A stretch of DNA of 64,000 nucleotides, from positions 1,302,001 through 1,366,000 of the forward strand of contig JAIUPT010000020.1 in NCBI GenBank assembly GCA_022315425.1. The letters are read 5' to 3'. The notes under the pieces were generated by a model. It searched no databases. It was not told the origin of the DNA and saw only the letters and a program-made list of their open reading frames with translations. The position numbers were made by a program, and so were the translations under genes. Source of the DNA: Pseudevernia furfuracea. Its lineage: Eukaryota > Ascomycota > Lecanoromycetes > Lecanorales > Parmeliaceae. Numbering within the stretch: position 1 is the first letter of the stretch; each line of letters opens with the position of its first letter. Shown in pieces: positions 46,626-56,937 of the stretch.

Positions 46626-46893
46626 TGTTAGACTGGCTTATATAATATAGATATATATAAGACAGGCTAGGGTTGTGTAGCAATGTGAACTTAGCGAAGA
46701 TATATATATTGCGTATAGTATATCTAATAGTAAGACTAATTCTTAAGGAAGGAAAATGGGAAACTTCGGGACATGGCCCTCTTAAGCTTCTCACGCCAAG
46801 GATCCGCTTGGCATGCGTATGCCAAGCGATTCGGTTACGCTCGGCAACCCCCGGGCTCATGCGACAGCTGTCCTCTTGGTCCCGCTGCTAACA
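46626..46893 (-). repeat. 3' LTR of the Ty3 element
   Basis: 268 bp, TGTTAG...CTAACA. Includes the inverted motif CTTGGCATGCGTATGCCAAG. Differs from the other LTR at about nine sites. Confidence 0.95.
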
Positions 46894-47559
46894 TGGCCTC
46901 CTCCCTTCAAGGATTCGTCCTCGAATCCATTGCTCTGGACAGGCTCATTAAAACCCTTCAAACCCCAGAGGGGACACAAGGGAAAGAGTCCTTCCAGGTC
47001 AGCTTCGCGCTGACATTGCAAATCTCAATTTGAAATGCGTAGATTGTGATACCCCTACGCCTTGCGCATGGGAATAAAAATGTTCGTATAATCGTAGACG
47101 ACGTGAAGTTTGTCGACGTTGATGTCTCTTATTGTTTGGGTCGTGGGTCGCGTGATCGCGTCGTCGTCGTCATGAGTGCGCGACGTGAATGATTGCTATG
47201 CGCTAGCCGTGAGTTGTGTATAAGTTTGTTTTTTTAAACTTTTTGTTTCTCACAAAACACACTTCTCTCTATTCTAATTCACAGCTATCAAACGTAGATA
47301 TTATACTTCTTACGCATACACTAAACATTATCGTATCACCTATTTGATTATAACAGCTTAGATCTTTTCGACGATTGATCTCTCGATCTACGTTCTCTTT
47401 CGTTCTGCGATAAGTTAAATTAATCGTGATTTCGCGTGCGTTTCTAACACGTTTACAGCTCTATTCTTATAATATTATTGATCGATCCTTCGTGCGAATA
47501 AAGACGTTAATTAAGAACTTTTATTATCGTTATCTTCGAATAACGAATTAACATATCTC

Positions 47560-48480
47560 GAGCAGCTATGATGTTATCTTCGCGAAGATAGAAGAGATGC
47601 TACGAAAGTACACTCACTACGTCGATCTACGAGTCGATTATAAGTTCGTACGTAAACATATATAGTTCATAATTCAAACATAGCTAAAGCGTCTGCTGAT
47701 CTCAATTTAAGATTCTCCCTGCGTAAGAGATTAGATATCTAACGAACAATCTATTACGACGTCGCGTATATCGTAAGCGAATTATTCGCCGCGAGTGAGT
47801 GCATAAGCATTTATAATATGTTAGCAGATCGTTTTTGACTATCTGCGTGAAATTCTTCGATGTCGAGTTATCTCGTTACGAGCGAGTTCAGAATCGTCTC
47901 GAGAAGAAGAAAAAGTCGAATGCATTAACAATTCAACTGAATCAAGTCAAGTCGCTTCGACGAATTGATACGACCCTAAAGAGCATCTACGATGTTCTTC
48001 GATTGAGAATATATTTTTCTCACGTTCAATAGGCGTTTCGAGCACGTAACAGCTGCGCTAACGATTCGCTAGACGAGTCTGCCCCTCATAAACTCAAAGA
48101 CGTCTTCGAGATTCGACGATTCTCTCTCGTCGACGAAGAACGACGTTAACGACGATCTTAACAGCAGCAGCAGCAGTAATCGCAATCACGAAGTTAATAA
48201 TAACGATGAGAACGAGGTCTTCGTCGACGAGGTTGACGTCTTCGGGTCGCCTTCCCTCGACGAAGCCTTCGCCTTCCCTACGTCTCTCGTCGTCTCTCTC
48301 TCCAGTTCCGCCGCTGCTAGGGCTAGAGAGTTAAAGAAATTAAATGTGAATATCATCATTTAGAGAATTGATACGAACGAGAAGAAGAAGAAGAACGAGA
48401 ATAAGAACAATAACGAGAGCAATTAAGTGAACGAAGACGAGATGATACAAGAGACGAAGTAATCTGATCTTGCGTCGACA
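47560..48480 (+). other. coding-like remnant antisense to pol, inside the Ty3 element
   Basis: Between the integrase end and the 3' LTR there is about 1.9 kb not needed by a standard Ty3 element. Its best open frame is on the plus strand (47835-48032: KFFDVELSRYERVQNRLEKK and LNQVKSLRRIDTTLKSIYDV), with further plus-strand frames containing a CAG repeat near 48165 and Glu/Lys-rich codons near 48380. Either an extra antisense ORF of the element or another inserted sequence. No family recognised. Confidence 0.35.
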
Positions 48481-48641
48481 CCTTTGATGCGTCTGACCTT
48501 CGAATTAGATATAATAGATATACTCTGCGCTGCTTATGAGTTGTGTTTTTTCGATTCTCTTTGATCTTTGAACATCTTTTTTTATTACGATATCTTCGAG
48601 CAATTTTAAAATCGTTACCCTTCGAAGTATTATCTCTTATT

Positions 48642-48823
48642 TGTTACGACCGTACCCTGCATCCCCTTGACATCGGCTAGGCGCTAGGCCCATTGAAGCC
48701 TAGTCTAGCCTTGGCGGAGGCCTTGCCTTCTACATATACAGAGCCTCCCTCCTAGATAGTTCGGTAGACTCTTTATCCTCGTCTACTCATACCCCTATGA
48801 TCCTTCTAGGTCTGGTTCTGACA
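48642..48823. mobile_element. solo LTR nested in the Ty3 element
   Basis: 182 bp beginning TGTTACGACCGTACCC and ending TTCTGACA (TG...CA), flanked by perfect TTATT duplications at 48637-48641 and 48824-48828. It is GC-balanced against very AT-rich surroundings. The terminal TGT...ACA structure plus 5-bp duplication is the mark of a solo LTR; no second copy is in the window. Confidence 0.7.
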
Positions 48824-49008
48824 TTATTCATCTATCGTGCTCTTCGTCTCCGCTTCTTTAACTTTTCGAAAACGTCTCGTAGCTTCTGCGAGTGTTTCAT
48901 ATCTTTCTCTAATACTCACTAATTATACTCATAAGAATATTTAATTCAACGAATAAGATATTTTATCTCACCCTTACGCTTTCGCTTATTTAAGATCTTT
49001 TCGATCTC

Positions 49009-49899
49009 TTATTCTTCTTTATTATCTATCAATTTCGCTGTTATATATATTAACATCGTACTATTATCTCTACGACGATAGAGTTCTAACAGTAACATAT
49101 AAAAAACGTTATATATGCGATAGATTAACGAAAGCGTTAATCGATAAGCTTGCTTATCTACGATATTTCGAATAATGAATAAATTAATTATCTTGTTCGA
49201 AAGCTTCTTATTTGATCGTTTTTGTTTAAGATTCTTAATTAATAACATTATCAAGTCTTCTTTCTGAAAGAATTGTGCTTAATACTTTTTATTATACGTT
49301 TTCGCTTACGATTCGAATACTTTTTATTAACGTTTCGCAAGCTCTTCTCGTAACGTATAAATTTCTTTCACACGTTCTTTCGCTGCTGATATCTTCTCTT
49401 GAGAAGAATCGTTCTCGATTCTCAATTCAAAGTCGAGATTGTAATCGTACATTATATAGAATAAACTGCAATTCAACGTCTTATATTAACTTTGTTGATA
49501 GATATACTCGACTATAAATAAGAGATTCGCTCAGTCGTTTTGTTGCTCGTTACAAAAAACTCGAAGATAGTGTTTCAAGATTTAATTTTGTCGTTCGATT
49601 TGATTATTAGTTTGAGAATAAAAGACAGTGCTTAGTCTACGTTTCACCTTCATTTGATAACAGATTTACGATCAAAACGCACTCGTAAACACAGAATCAC
49701 GATTAGTGACTATATCTTCTAATGAATCAAATCGAAGAAAGATTTCTTTCATGAGCAGCTGTTCGAGATCGAAGACATTAATTTTCTTTGTGATTGATAG
49801 ATATCTCATCATTTTGATGTATCTATCGACGATTATAAGAATCGCATCGTAAACGTAGTCTCTGCGTCGACTTGAAGAAAGATTCGTAATGAAATTCAT
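49009..49899 (-). pseudogene. Ty3 integrase remnant (core and C-terminal parts)
   Basis: 49899-49672 has MNFITNLSSSRRRDYVYDAI, LIIVDRYIKMMRYLS and DIVTNRDSVFTSAF, including the catalytic-core Asp motifs. 49254-49009 has SNKKLSNKIINLF and DKQAYRLTLSLIYRIYNVFY, LLLELYRRRDN, the GPY/F-type C-terminal region. A chromodomain expected after this is not recognisable. Confidence 0.85.
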
Positions 49900-51411
49900 C
49901 GTGATTTTCTTTCAAGAACGACTTGATTGAGAAAGCGCACTTAGCTCGTTATGTAAACGATATCGCTTCACCTTCACTCTCTAACAGACATCACATATAT
50001 TCACATATGATTTCACGTCTGTCTTAATACTATTTTAATAGTATTTTCTAGTTATTAGTTTTAGTGTCTTGTCGACATCGAAATATCTCGTCAAGAAATC
50101 ATCATAATAACGTCTTAATAGCTCTTCGCGGACGAAAGTCTCTTCGGGGACGTACAACATGTTCTTGTATCTTAATAGTTTCTAACTATTTCATATTCAA
50201 GCTTCGACGTCACTCTTTCGCTTGTTCTGCGCTTCGTCTTCTCTTCGCTATTGAATATAAGAGTCTTTTAGCTGAAGTGCTTTGATAAGCTCGAAGATGA
50301 ACTTGTTACTAAGATCATATGTCGTTTCGCTTATTGTCGCAATGTGAACTACTAAGCGTGAGACGAGCTGTTTATAATTAATAGTCTCAGTAATAGAGTT
50401 AAGCTGTACGATAACTACGTTACGTGTACTCTAAGTAAGTATCTCGCTTGAACTCTCTGCTCTCGCAGTTGAAGATTCTCTAAGTCTCGAAGAATATATA
50501 ACATTAAGATAAGTCTCTTGAATTGTAGCTGTTATCAAATTTGTAAGTGTTGTCTTCTAAGCAGTCACTTCTTCTCTATTATTAATTATTAGATTATGTT
50601 ATATATTCACGTCTAGACTATATATCGCAAAGAGGGATCTAACGTTTAAGCTGCGCTTCACATACTCATAACTCTTATCTTATCTATACGCTATTCGAAT
50701 AATAACAAATATAAGACTTATCAGACCTTCTATCGCTGTCAATTTCTGTTACAACGTTGACAACAGTCGATTTAGCGACTCGTTTTCACTCTTATAATCA
50801 GATCGTCTTGACGGCGCATCGACTGAGTTTGTCTTCCCTGACCTGTGTGTAATAAAAAAATCAAACATTGATAACTTCATTGCTCACCTGACTTGTCGCT
50901 CATTCAAACTCGTTATTCTTATGAAGTACTTTAGATTGTTATAATTCGTAAGTACTTTCATAGAATGAAAACTCTCTTTCAAATAATAACGTCACTATTT
51001 GAAGGTCGTTACGATAACGAGTAGCTTTTGATTATGAGTCTCATAATTTCGCTCTACAGAAATCATTTTTCGAGAATAAAATGTAACTAAATGTCATTGC
51101 TTATTGTTATTTTATAACTAGATCAAAATATCTGTTAAGTCGAAATCTGAAGTATTCGTTTTCACTCTAATAAAAAGTTCTGAATCAAAGTGATATAGAA
51201 GGGACGCTTTCGTAAAGACTTCGCGAAGCCGTCGAAACGTCTTCTCCGTCTCAACAGATCAATCAAAAGATTCTATCTTGATTCCCTTGATACTTTTCTT
51301 GAGCAAGTTTATGAGTAATTCGACAATTTGAGAATAATAATGAATAAATCTTCGATAGAAATTCATAAAGCTCAAAAAGATCTGTATCTTATGAAAGAAC
51401 TTAGATCTCGA

Positions 51412-51717
51412 TCACTTCTGAATTGCTTTCACTCTGCGTTTGTTCATTGCGACGTTATCGATGAACATTATGAAGTCTAGAAATTCGACTTCTATGATAA
51501 AGAACTCACATTTCTTCAAACTTACATATAGACTAAAACGTCTTAGTCTCTTAAGTACTTGCTTGACATAATCTAAATGTTCTTCTTGCGAACTCGAATA
51601 AATCAGAATGTCGTCAAGATAAACAACGCAAAAATTGTTAATTAGACTCGTCAACGACTTGTTGATATAAGTCTGAAAGGTCGCAGAGGCGTTGATTAGA
51701 TCAAATGACATTATCAA
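51412..51717 (-). pseudogene. Ty3 reverse transcriptase remnant
   Basis: Open fragment with MSFDLINASATFQTYINKSL followed by the catalytic box CVVYLDDILIYSSSQEEHLD and LRRFSLYVSLKKCEFF. These are RT domain motifs of Ty3/gypsy type (YLDD). Flanking frames carry further RT sequence interrupted by stops. Confidence 0.9.
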
Positions 51718-52563
51718 GTACTTAAAGTGATCATAACGCGTACGAAACGCAGTCTTCCACTTATCGCCCTTACGAATTCAAATACGATAATACGTATTCT
51801 TGAGATTCAATTTTGTGAATCTCTTAACTTCATTTAGACGATCTAAAGTCTCACTAATCAAAGATAAGAGATGACGATTTTTTATCGTGACTTTATTCAA
51901 CTCTCGATAGTCGACATATAGTCGCAAGTCGTTATTCTTTTTTGATACGAAAAGAATAGAGAATCCTACTGAGCTCGTTAAATGCTGAATTTAGTCTTTC
52001 GCTAAGACATCGTCTAGATATGTTCTTAGTGTCGCTAACTCAGTGTTAGATAGATTGTATAGTGAATCAAATGATGATTTCGTTATAGTCTCGATGACAT
52101 AATCACGTTCTTCGTGCGACGAAAGTCGATCGACTTCTTCGATTAAAAATACGTCTTCGTATTCGCGTAACTCCTCTGACAATTTTGAAATAGCGTCTGC
52201 GATCTGCGATTGTGATATGTTCGCTAAAACTTCGTTAATGTGATATTCCCTTGCTGACGCATCAAAAATATCTATAATCATTAAAGTATACACTAACTTT
52301 TCTCCCTTCAATGCGTTAGCAAAATCTTGAGATAAGAGTATCTTATACGTATACGTATCGATATCAAAGCGTCAGATTCTCTTAGCAATATCAATCACGA
52401 TATCTTTATCTGTTAATGTTAACAGTCTTAATATAAAGGGTGAATTATCTTCTTTTGCGATGACATAAAAGATGTGCGAACATCGCTTTATATAACTTTA
52501 ACTATCTTATAACTTATAGTGTACAAGATAGACGACATAACAAAAGGTCGTGTTGTTATTTAT

Positions 52564-52761
52564 TCATTTGACACTTGATAACGGCGCTTCGACTAATTCG
52601 AGATTATGTTCGAGGGCAAAGCGTTGATCAATCACATTGACTTCGACTCCGTTATCAAATTGTGTCGAAGTCGACACTAGAATTACTTCTCGATCTTCTG
52701 TAATCACTTTCTCTAGAAAAATTATACTAGATGTCGAGATGACTTCTTGTTTTGCCCTCAT
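52564..52761 (-). pseudogene. retroelement aspartic protease region
   Basis: The fragment contains NGVEVNVIDQRFALEHNLEL, the family segment following the D-S/T-G catalytic motif. The Asp-Ser/Thr-Gly itself is altered (FDNGVE). Confidence 0.7.
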
Positions 52762-54131
52762 CGTTAAGAAGTCTTCGACGAGAATCTTTCTTTTCCCGAC
52801 GAAGATAACTCGATAGTATAAGTATTAATGTTTTTAACGTTATCGATAGACACGCGATTGACGTCGTCTGTCTTAGATTGTCGATATTCGTTTACGTAAT
52901 ATCTCTTCTTATGATAGTTATAATATTCGACTATCTTTAGATATTTCTTGCTTTTCGACGTTTTGTCTCGAGATTTATCTTCGTTTGAGCGACGCGAAGT
53001 ATTCGCTTTCTTATTCTTACGAGATTACGTCGCTCGTTTATTGTTATTGAGTTTGTTCTCTTTCTTATTTTCTTTGTTTCGTCTTTGATTCGTATTCGAG
53101 TCGATATCGTTTATGCTTCGTCTATTATATAATAAGCGTGCGTTAACTCTCTTATTCGTATTTTTCAGACGAATAGTCTAAGCGATAAGATCTTCTCGCG
53201 TCGAGACTATTTGTCTCGTACGAGTGATATCGTCTTGAAGTTTCGAAAGAAGTCTCGTTATCAATGTCGTAACTCGTTAAATTTCGTTCGACGACGATAA
53301 CTGTGTCTCAAGACTGAAAAGATAGATCTCAAATTGAGTTACTGATTGAGATGATCTTTGTCGCGCATTCGTATAAATCATGTTTATCTCCAGCTATCGA
53401 TTGATTGAATTCTATATTTTGTTAAGCAGAAAAGAGACGAAGTGATCTTAGCTTTCTATCTTGATCGAGTTCTTTTCTCGTTCGTTATATCACTGTTTCT
53501 TGAGATCTTCCGCTAGAAATTGTATACATTAAACAATTTTATCGTGATCGTTCAGGAAATACGCTGAGACATTCATAAATGCAACTTCGACGTCTCGTAT
53601 TTAGTCACGATGCTCTCGTCTCGATTTATCGTGATAATCGTCAAGATCCTTTGATTTAATACTTCGTCGTTTTGTGACATGTGTTAATTCAATATTCGAA
53701 TAACGTTTTGACCCTGCTCGGGCATTAGAAGAGTCACGACGAACATTCGACGTGTTCGATTCGATATCGTCTTGATTTCGTTTATCTGACGGTTTCCCTC
53801 GTTGAAGGGTATTGATCTCTTCGTTGATGTCATTTAGTTATCGTCTTTTCAATAGCTAATCTCGGCGTTGAGTTATCTGAGTTAATCGCTCGTTTAGAGT
53901 TAGGTCGACAATATCGTCTTTCGAAGCAGATGTCGATTGTCTTTGACTCTCGAAGTCCACGTTAGAGACATAATCTAATTCGTTTAGGTTCACTGTCTGT
54001 GACTGTTCTTCAGATATGATATACGAGTTGAATGAATCTGCTTCGTTTCTAATACGTTGCGATTGCGAGCGAATGATTATTATCATACTAAGTTCGAATC
54101 GTTATCCCTCGATGAGAAGAAGAATTAGAAT

Positions 54132-54399
54132 TGTTAGACTGGCTTATATAATATAGATATATATAAGATAGGCTAGGGTTGTGTAGCAATGTGAACTTAG
54201 CGAAGATATATATATTGCGTATAGTATATCTAATAGTAAGACTAATTCTTAAGGAAGGAAAATGAGAAACTTCGGAGTATGGCCCTCTTAAGCTTCTCAC
54301 GTCAAGGATCCGCTTGGCATGCGTATGCCAAGCGATTCGGTTACGCTCGGCAACCCCCGGACTCATGCGACAGCTGTTCTCTTGATCCCGCTGCTAACA
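54132..54399 (-). repeat. 5' LTR of the Ty3 element
   Basis: 268 bp copy of the left LTR. All observed differences are transitions, nearly all in the direction C to T or G to A in this copy. Confidence 0.95.
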
Positions 54400-54559
54400 C
54401 TTGAGATTGATCGAAAAAAGCCCACTCTTTTGCCATGTATATCGAATATTCTTCTCTGTTGCGATATTCTTTCTAACCATTTGAATAAACTAAATAAAGT
54501 CACATTTGTTCATTTTATAGCCTTCGCCATATCGTGTCTTCTTCTCTAAATGCTTACGA

Positions 54560-55600
54560 TATGTCGTTGACAATGACTGAAAAAATTCAACATCAAGTGA
54601 CTAAAGAATATATGTGATATGGGGAGACAAGCATAGCAGAACAATGTCTTTGTTAAGACAGAAAACGATGACTTTAGTGCTGATATGGGAGGCATACCCA
54701 TCAAGTATAAGAAGACGATATTGTCCTTTCAGAGTCCTTCGAGTTTGAGACTCAAAGCACCTGGAGAAATTAGTCAAAATCATATACAAAAACGAGGTAA
54801 TTTGCGTATACTTCTCGAACCACTTCAAGTCAATAACATTATTTGTTCAGCTATTCTCGCTAACAGCAATATAGGCTTCTCTATTCTTCACAAAATCAAA
54901 TCAGACTTTCATTTGCCGCTTGCCCTTGGGAATAAGAAATATCGAAAGCAGTCTATTATCCGCAGAGATATATTCGATAATTGTTACCCACTCTCGATTC
55001 CCGTCCTGAGTTTTATACACCTGAATATCATCTCGAGAGCATATCACTCTCGCTTTTTTAATACCGCCAAGAGCAGATCCTTTCTCGTTCATATTGTACG
55101 TATCTTCCTTCTGAATACTGTATTTCTGAATCACACACTCAACAAGCTAAAATTAGTGCAAAAGTAGATAGGGATCATGAGTAACAGCACGATCCTTGTT
55201 CAATGACTAACTGAATCGACTTTGCAACTTCGAATGACGGCTAAGAAACTTCGATATTCAGTTTTCACCTAGTGATCTATGATCTCCTTTATCTACTAGT
55301 ATCTTAGAAGTCATGAATCTAACTAGTTTAACTCTGAGAGGTCAATTCCAGTCTGTCACTAGCAAGATTCATTCTTTCAGAGCTTTCTCCTCTATAGAAC
55401 TGAGTCGTAATTCATTGTCATATGTCTCACGATGAGCATGAGTCTTTCCGGCAAGACGTCGTCTGAGAGTGATGGGAATGATGTCATATTCGCGGACAAT
55501 TGACTCAATTGCAGGCTGTTTTTTGTGGGGATTCGAGCTGTTCTCGTAGAGCAAGTAGACTTGTTTATATTCGTCAATTGCGAGTTACAAACGTTCTGAT
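54560..55600 (-). pseudogene. pogo/Fot1 transposase remnant, N-terminal and DDE parts
   Basis: Minus-strand fragments separated by stop codons and frame changes. The Psq-type helix-turn-helix lies at about 55525-55400 (AIESIVREYDIIPITLRRRL). The DDE region has the NMNEKGSALGG motif and GNREWVTIIEYISADNRLLS (55134-54901), then LLILDGYASHISTKVIVFCL and LSPHITYIL (54828-54601), carrying the second catalytic Asp in LDGYASH. These are standard landmarks of the CENP-B/Fot1/pogo transposase. The coding order is continued on the other side of the inserted LTR element. Confidence 0.85.
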
Positions 55601-55818
55601 TTTGATACCTCTTTCGGAGCCTTTGGGGGAGTCATAATAACAATATTGGGAGATAACGAAGTATAGAAACGGAGTGGAATGAGCTGGCTACTTGCTACGA
55701 GAGGACTGTGGATTAATGAGATCATTGTTCAGTCTCTTCGACGACTATTTGAGATCGACATGTATAGATTCGTCATAGATATGTGAACTGAGAGGTAGAT
55801 TTGGAATTATATCTGGGG

Positions 55819-55875
55819 GAAGCCCTAACCCTAACGTGCATATCCCAGGATCGTGCATATCCCGGTGAACACGAG
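55819..55875 (-). repeat. right terminal inverted repeat with 17-bp internal duplication
   Basis: Reverse complement of the left end, except that the segment GGGATATGCACG occurs twice, separated by ATCCT, adding 17 bp. The telomere-like units follow. Confidence 0.88.
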
Positions 55876-55877
55876 TA

Positions 55878-56290
55878 GGCCCCGTGCCCCCCATCATAGT
55901 GGGCGCATGTATTGGGGTATGTCACCCCCGCGAGAAAATCGTCTAAATCGCTCATTTTTGCAGTTAAATACTTAAAAGCGTTGATGTTTCTCGCTATTCA
56001 ATACTTTCGAGTACTTAGCTTGACAGACTTGGCATATCTTAACAGTATTTAAACGGTTTCAAATATGTAACGATAATAGAATTGCATCGGTTCTTAATAT
56101 TTTAACGTCATTATTCTGCAACGGTACTAAAACCGATATTTTAAAAATACGATAGTTTTTTTGAAACGTAATATTTAAAGAATCGTTATGTAGTTCTGAA
56201 ACTAAGAAACCGTTCCAGTATCGTAACAAGTCAAGTAACCGCCTGTAGACCGTAGTCCAGAACCACAAAGCTCCGCTAAGGTAACCTAGG
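55878..56290. other. flank of the transposon block, no gene seen
   Basis: The first about 80 bp are GC-balanced; on the minus strand an ATG at 55955 opens MSDLDDFLAGVTYPNTCAHY and runs into the pogo terminus. The rest is AT-rich without a gene. Confidence 0.4.
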
Positions 56291-56292
56291 TA

Positions 56293-56530
56293 CTCGTTGG
56301 TGACTTTAGTCTCCGGACACACCAAAAGTTGTGCTTTTATGAAAAAAACGATGCCTCGATGACAATTGAACTTATAACAAAGATTCTGGTGCAAAATTTA
56401 TAGAGAATCTTTCAAATTACAAGTTGTATGCTAACTGTTTTTCTTCAATACCCTTTGGTTGTCGCGTAACAGTCGCCTGAGTCCAGGGTGTGAATTCTGG
56501 ATGTGTCCGGAGATTAAAGTCACCAACGAG
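56293..56530. mobile_element. 238-bp MITE with 29-bp terminal inverted repeats
   Basis: Left arm 56293-56321 and right arm 56502-56530 are inverted copies with one mismatch, starting CTCGTTGGTGACTTTA and ending CTCCGGACACA. TA dinucleotides flank both ends (56291-56292 and 56531-56532). No coding capacity. Non-autonomous Tc1/mariner-class element. It shares the first five bases with the pogo-like termini. Confidence 0.85.
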
Positions 56531-56937
56531 TACGAGTACCGTATCTACGGTATGTACCGTATGTATGTATGCATCTCCGTCAGTCCGTCACTCCACCATC
56601 CATGAATCATGATCCATCAGAGCGACTTTTCCTTTTTCCAATCAACGGACCATTCTGATTATGGCGGGTAGTCTTTCAAAAAGAAAAAACGGAGCAAAAC
56701 CCACTCTGTTCGAGCAAGATCTCTCGATATAGATACTTCGGGTGCTATGTGCAAAAAGTATGTCGCAGCAATTAAGGTTCCATGTGGGTAGTTCATCGAC
56801 GATTACTATCTACGGTTCGCTTCACCATAGGTGGATAGCAAGCCTGTATAGTATACAAAACGTGATGATGCTTTTCATGATCCGAGGCAGCTTCATAGGT
56901 GCAAGACATACAAGCGTGAGGCTCTCTTTAGTATTTA
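56531..56937. other. intergenic, 3' flank of CCT6
   Basis: Contains a short GTAC/TATG-rich run (56547-56575). No gene seen. Confidence 0.5.

Larger units (their letters stand above)
46626..54399 (-). mobile_element. Ty3/gypsy LTR retrotransposon, complete but mutated
   Basis: 7,774 bp bounded by two 268-bp LTRs with TGTTAG...CTAACA ends, flanked by the 5-bp target duplication CTTGA (46621-46625 and 54400-54404). The coding direction is minus: protease (52.7 kb), reverse transcriptase (51.6 kb), RNase H region and integrase (50-49 kb) follow in Ty3 order. A polypurine tract (GAAGGGAGGAGG) lies immediately before the left, i.e. 3', LTR on the minus strand. The interior is AT-rich with stops in every domain, so it is inactive. 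It sits within the pogo-like transposase gene and itself contains a candidate solo LTR. Confidence 0.95.
45734..55875 (-). mobile_element. pogo/Fot1-like DNA transposon, split by a retroelement
   Basis: Both ends are inverted copies beginning CTCGTGTTCACCGGGATATG and continuing CACG then two TTAGGG-type units. They are flanked by TA on each side (45732-45733 and 55876-55877), the target duplication of Tc1/mariner-pogo elements. Total span is 10,142 bp, but removing the nested LTR element and its 5-bp duplication leaves about 2.36 kb, a normal Fot1-class size. Transposase remnants run on the minus strand in both halves (separate entries), interrupted by stops. The element is dead and mutated in a RIP-like way. 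No restored protein is given. Confidence 0.88.

Noticed and set aside
46626..46893. LTR reading as the protein starting MSPGVAERNRIAWH (46860-46474 and 54366-54088)
   Set aside because: The frame lies within the LTR in both copies; it is a repeat artefact rather than a gene.
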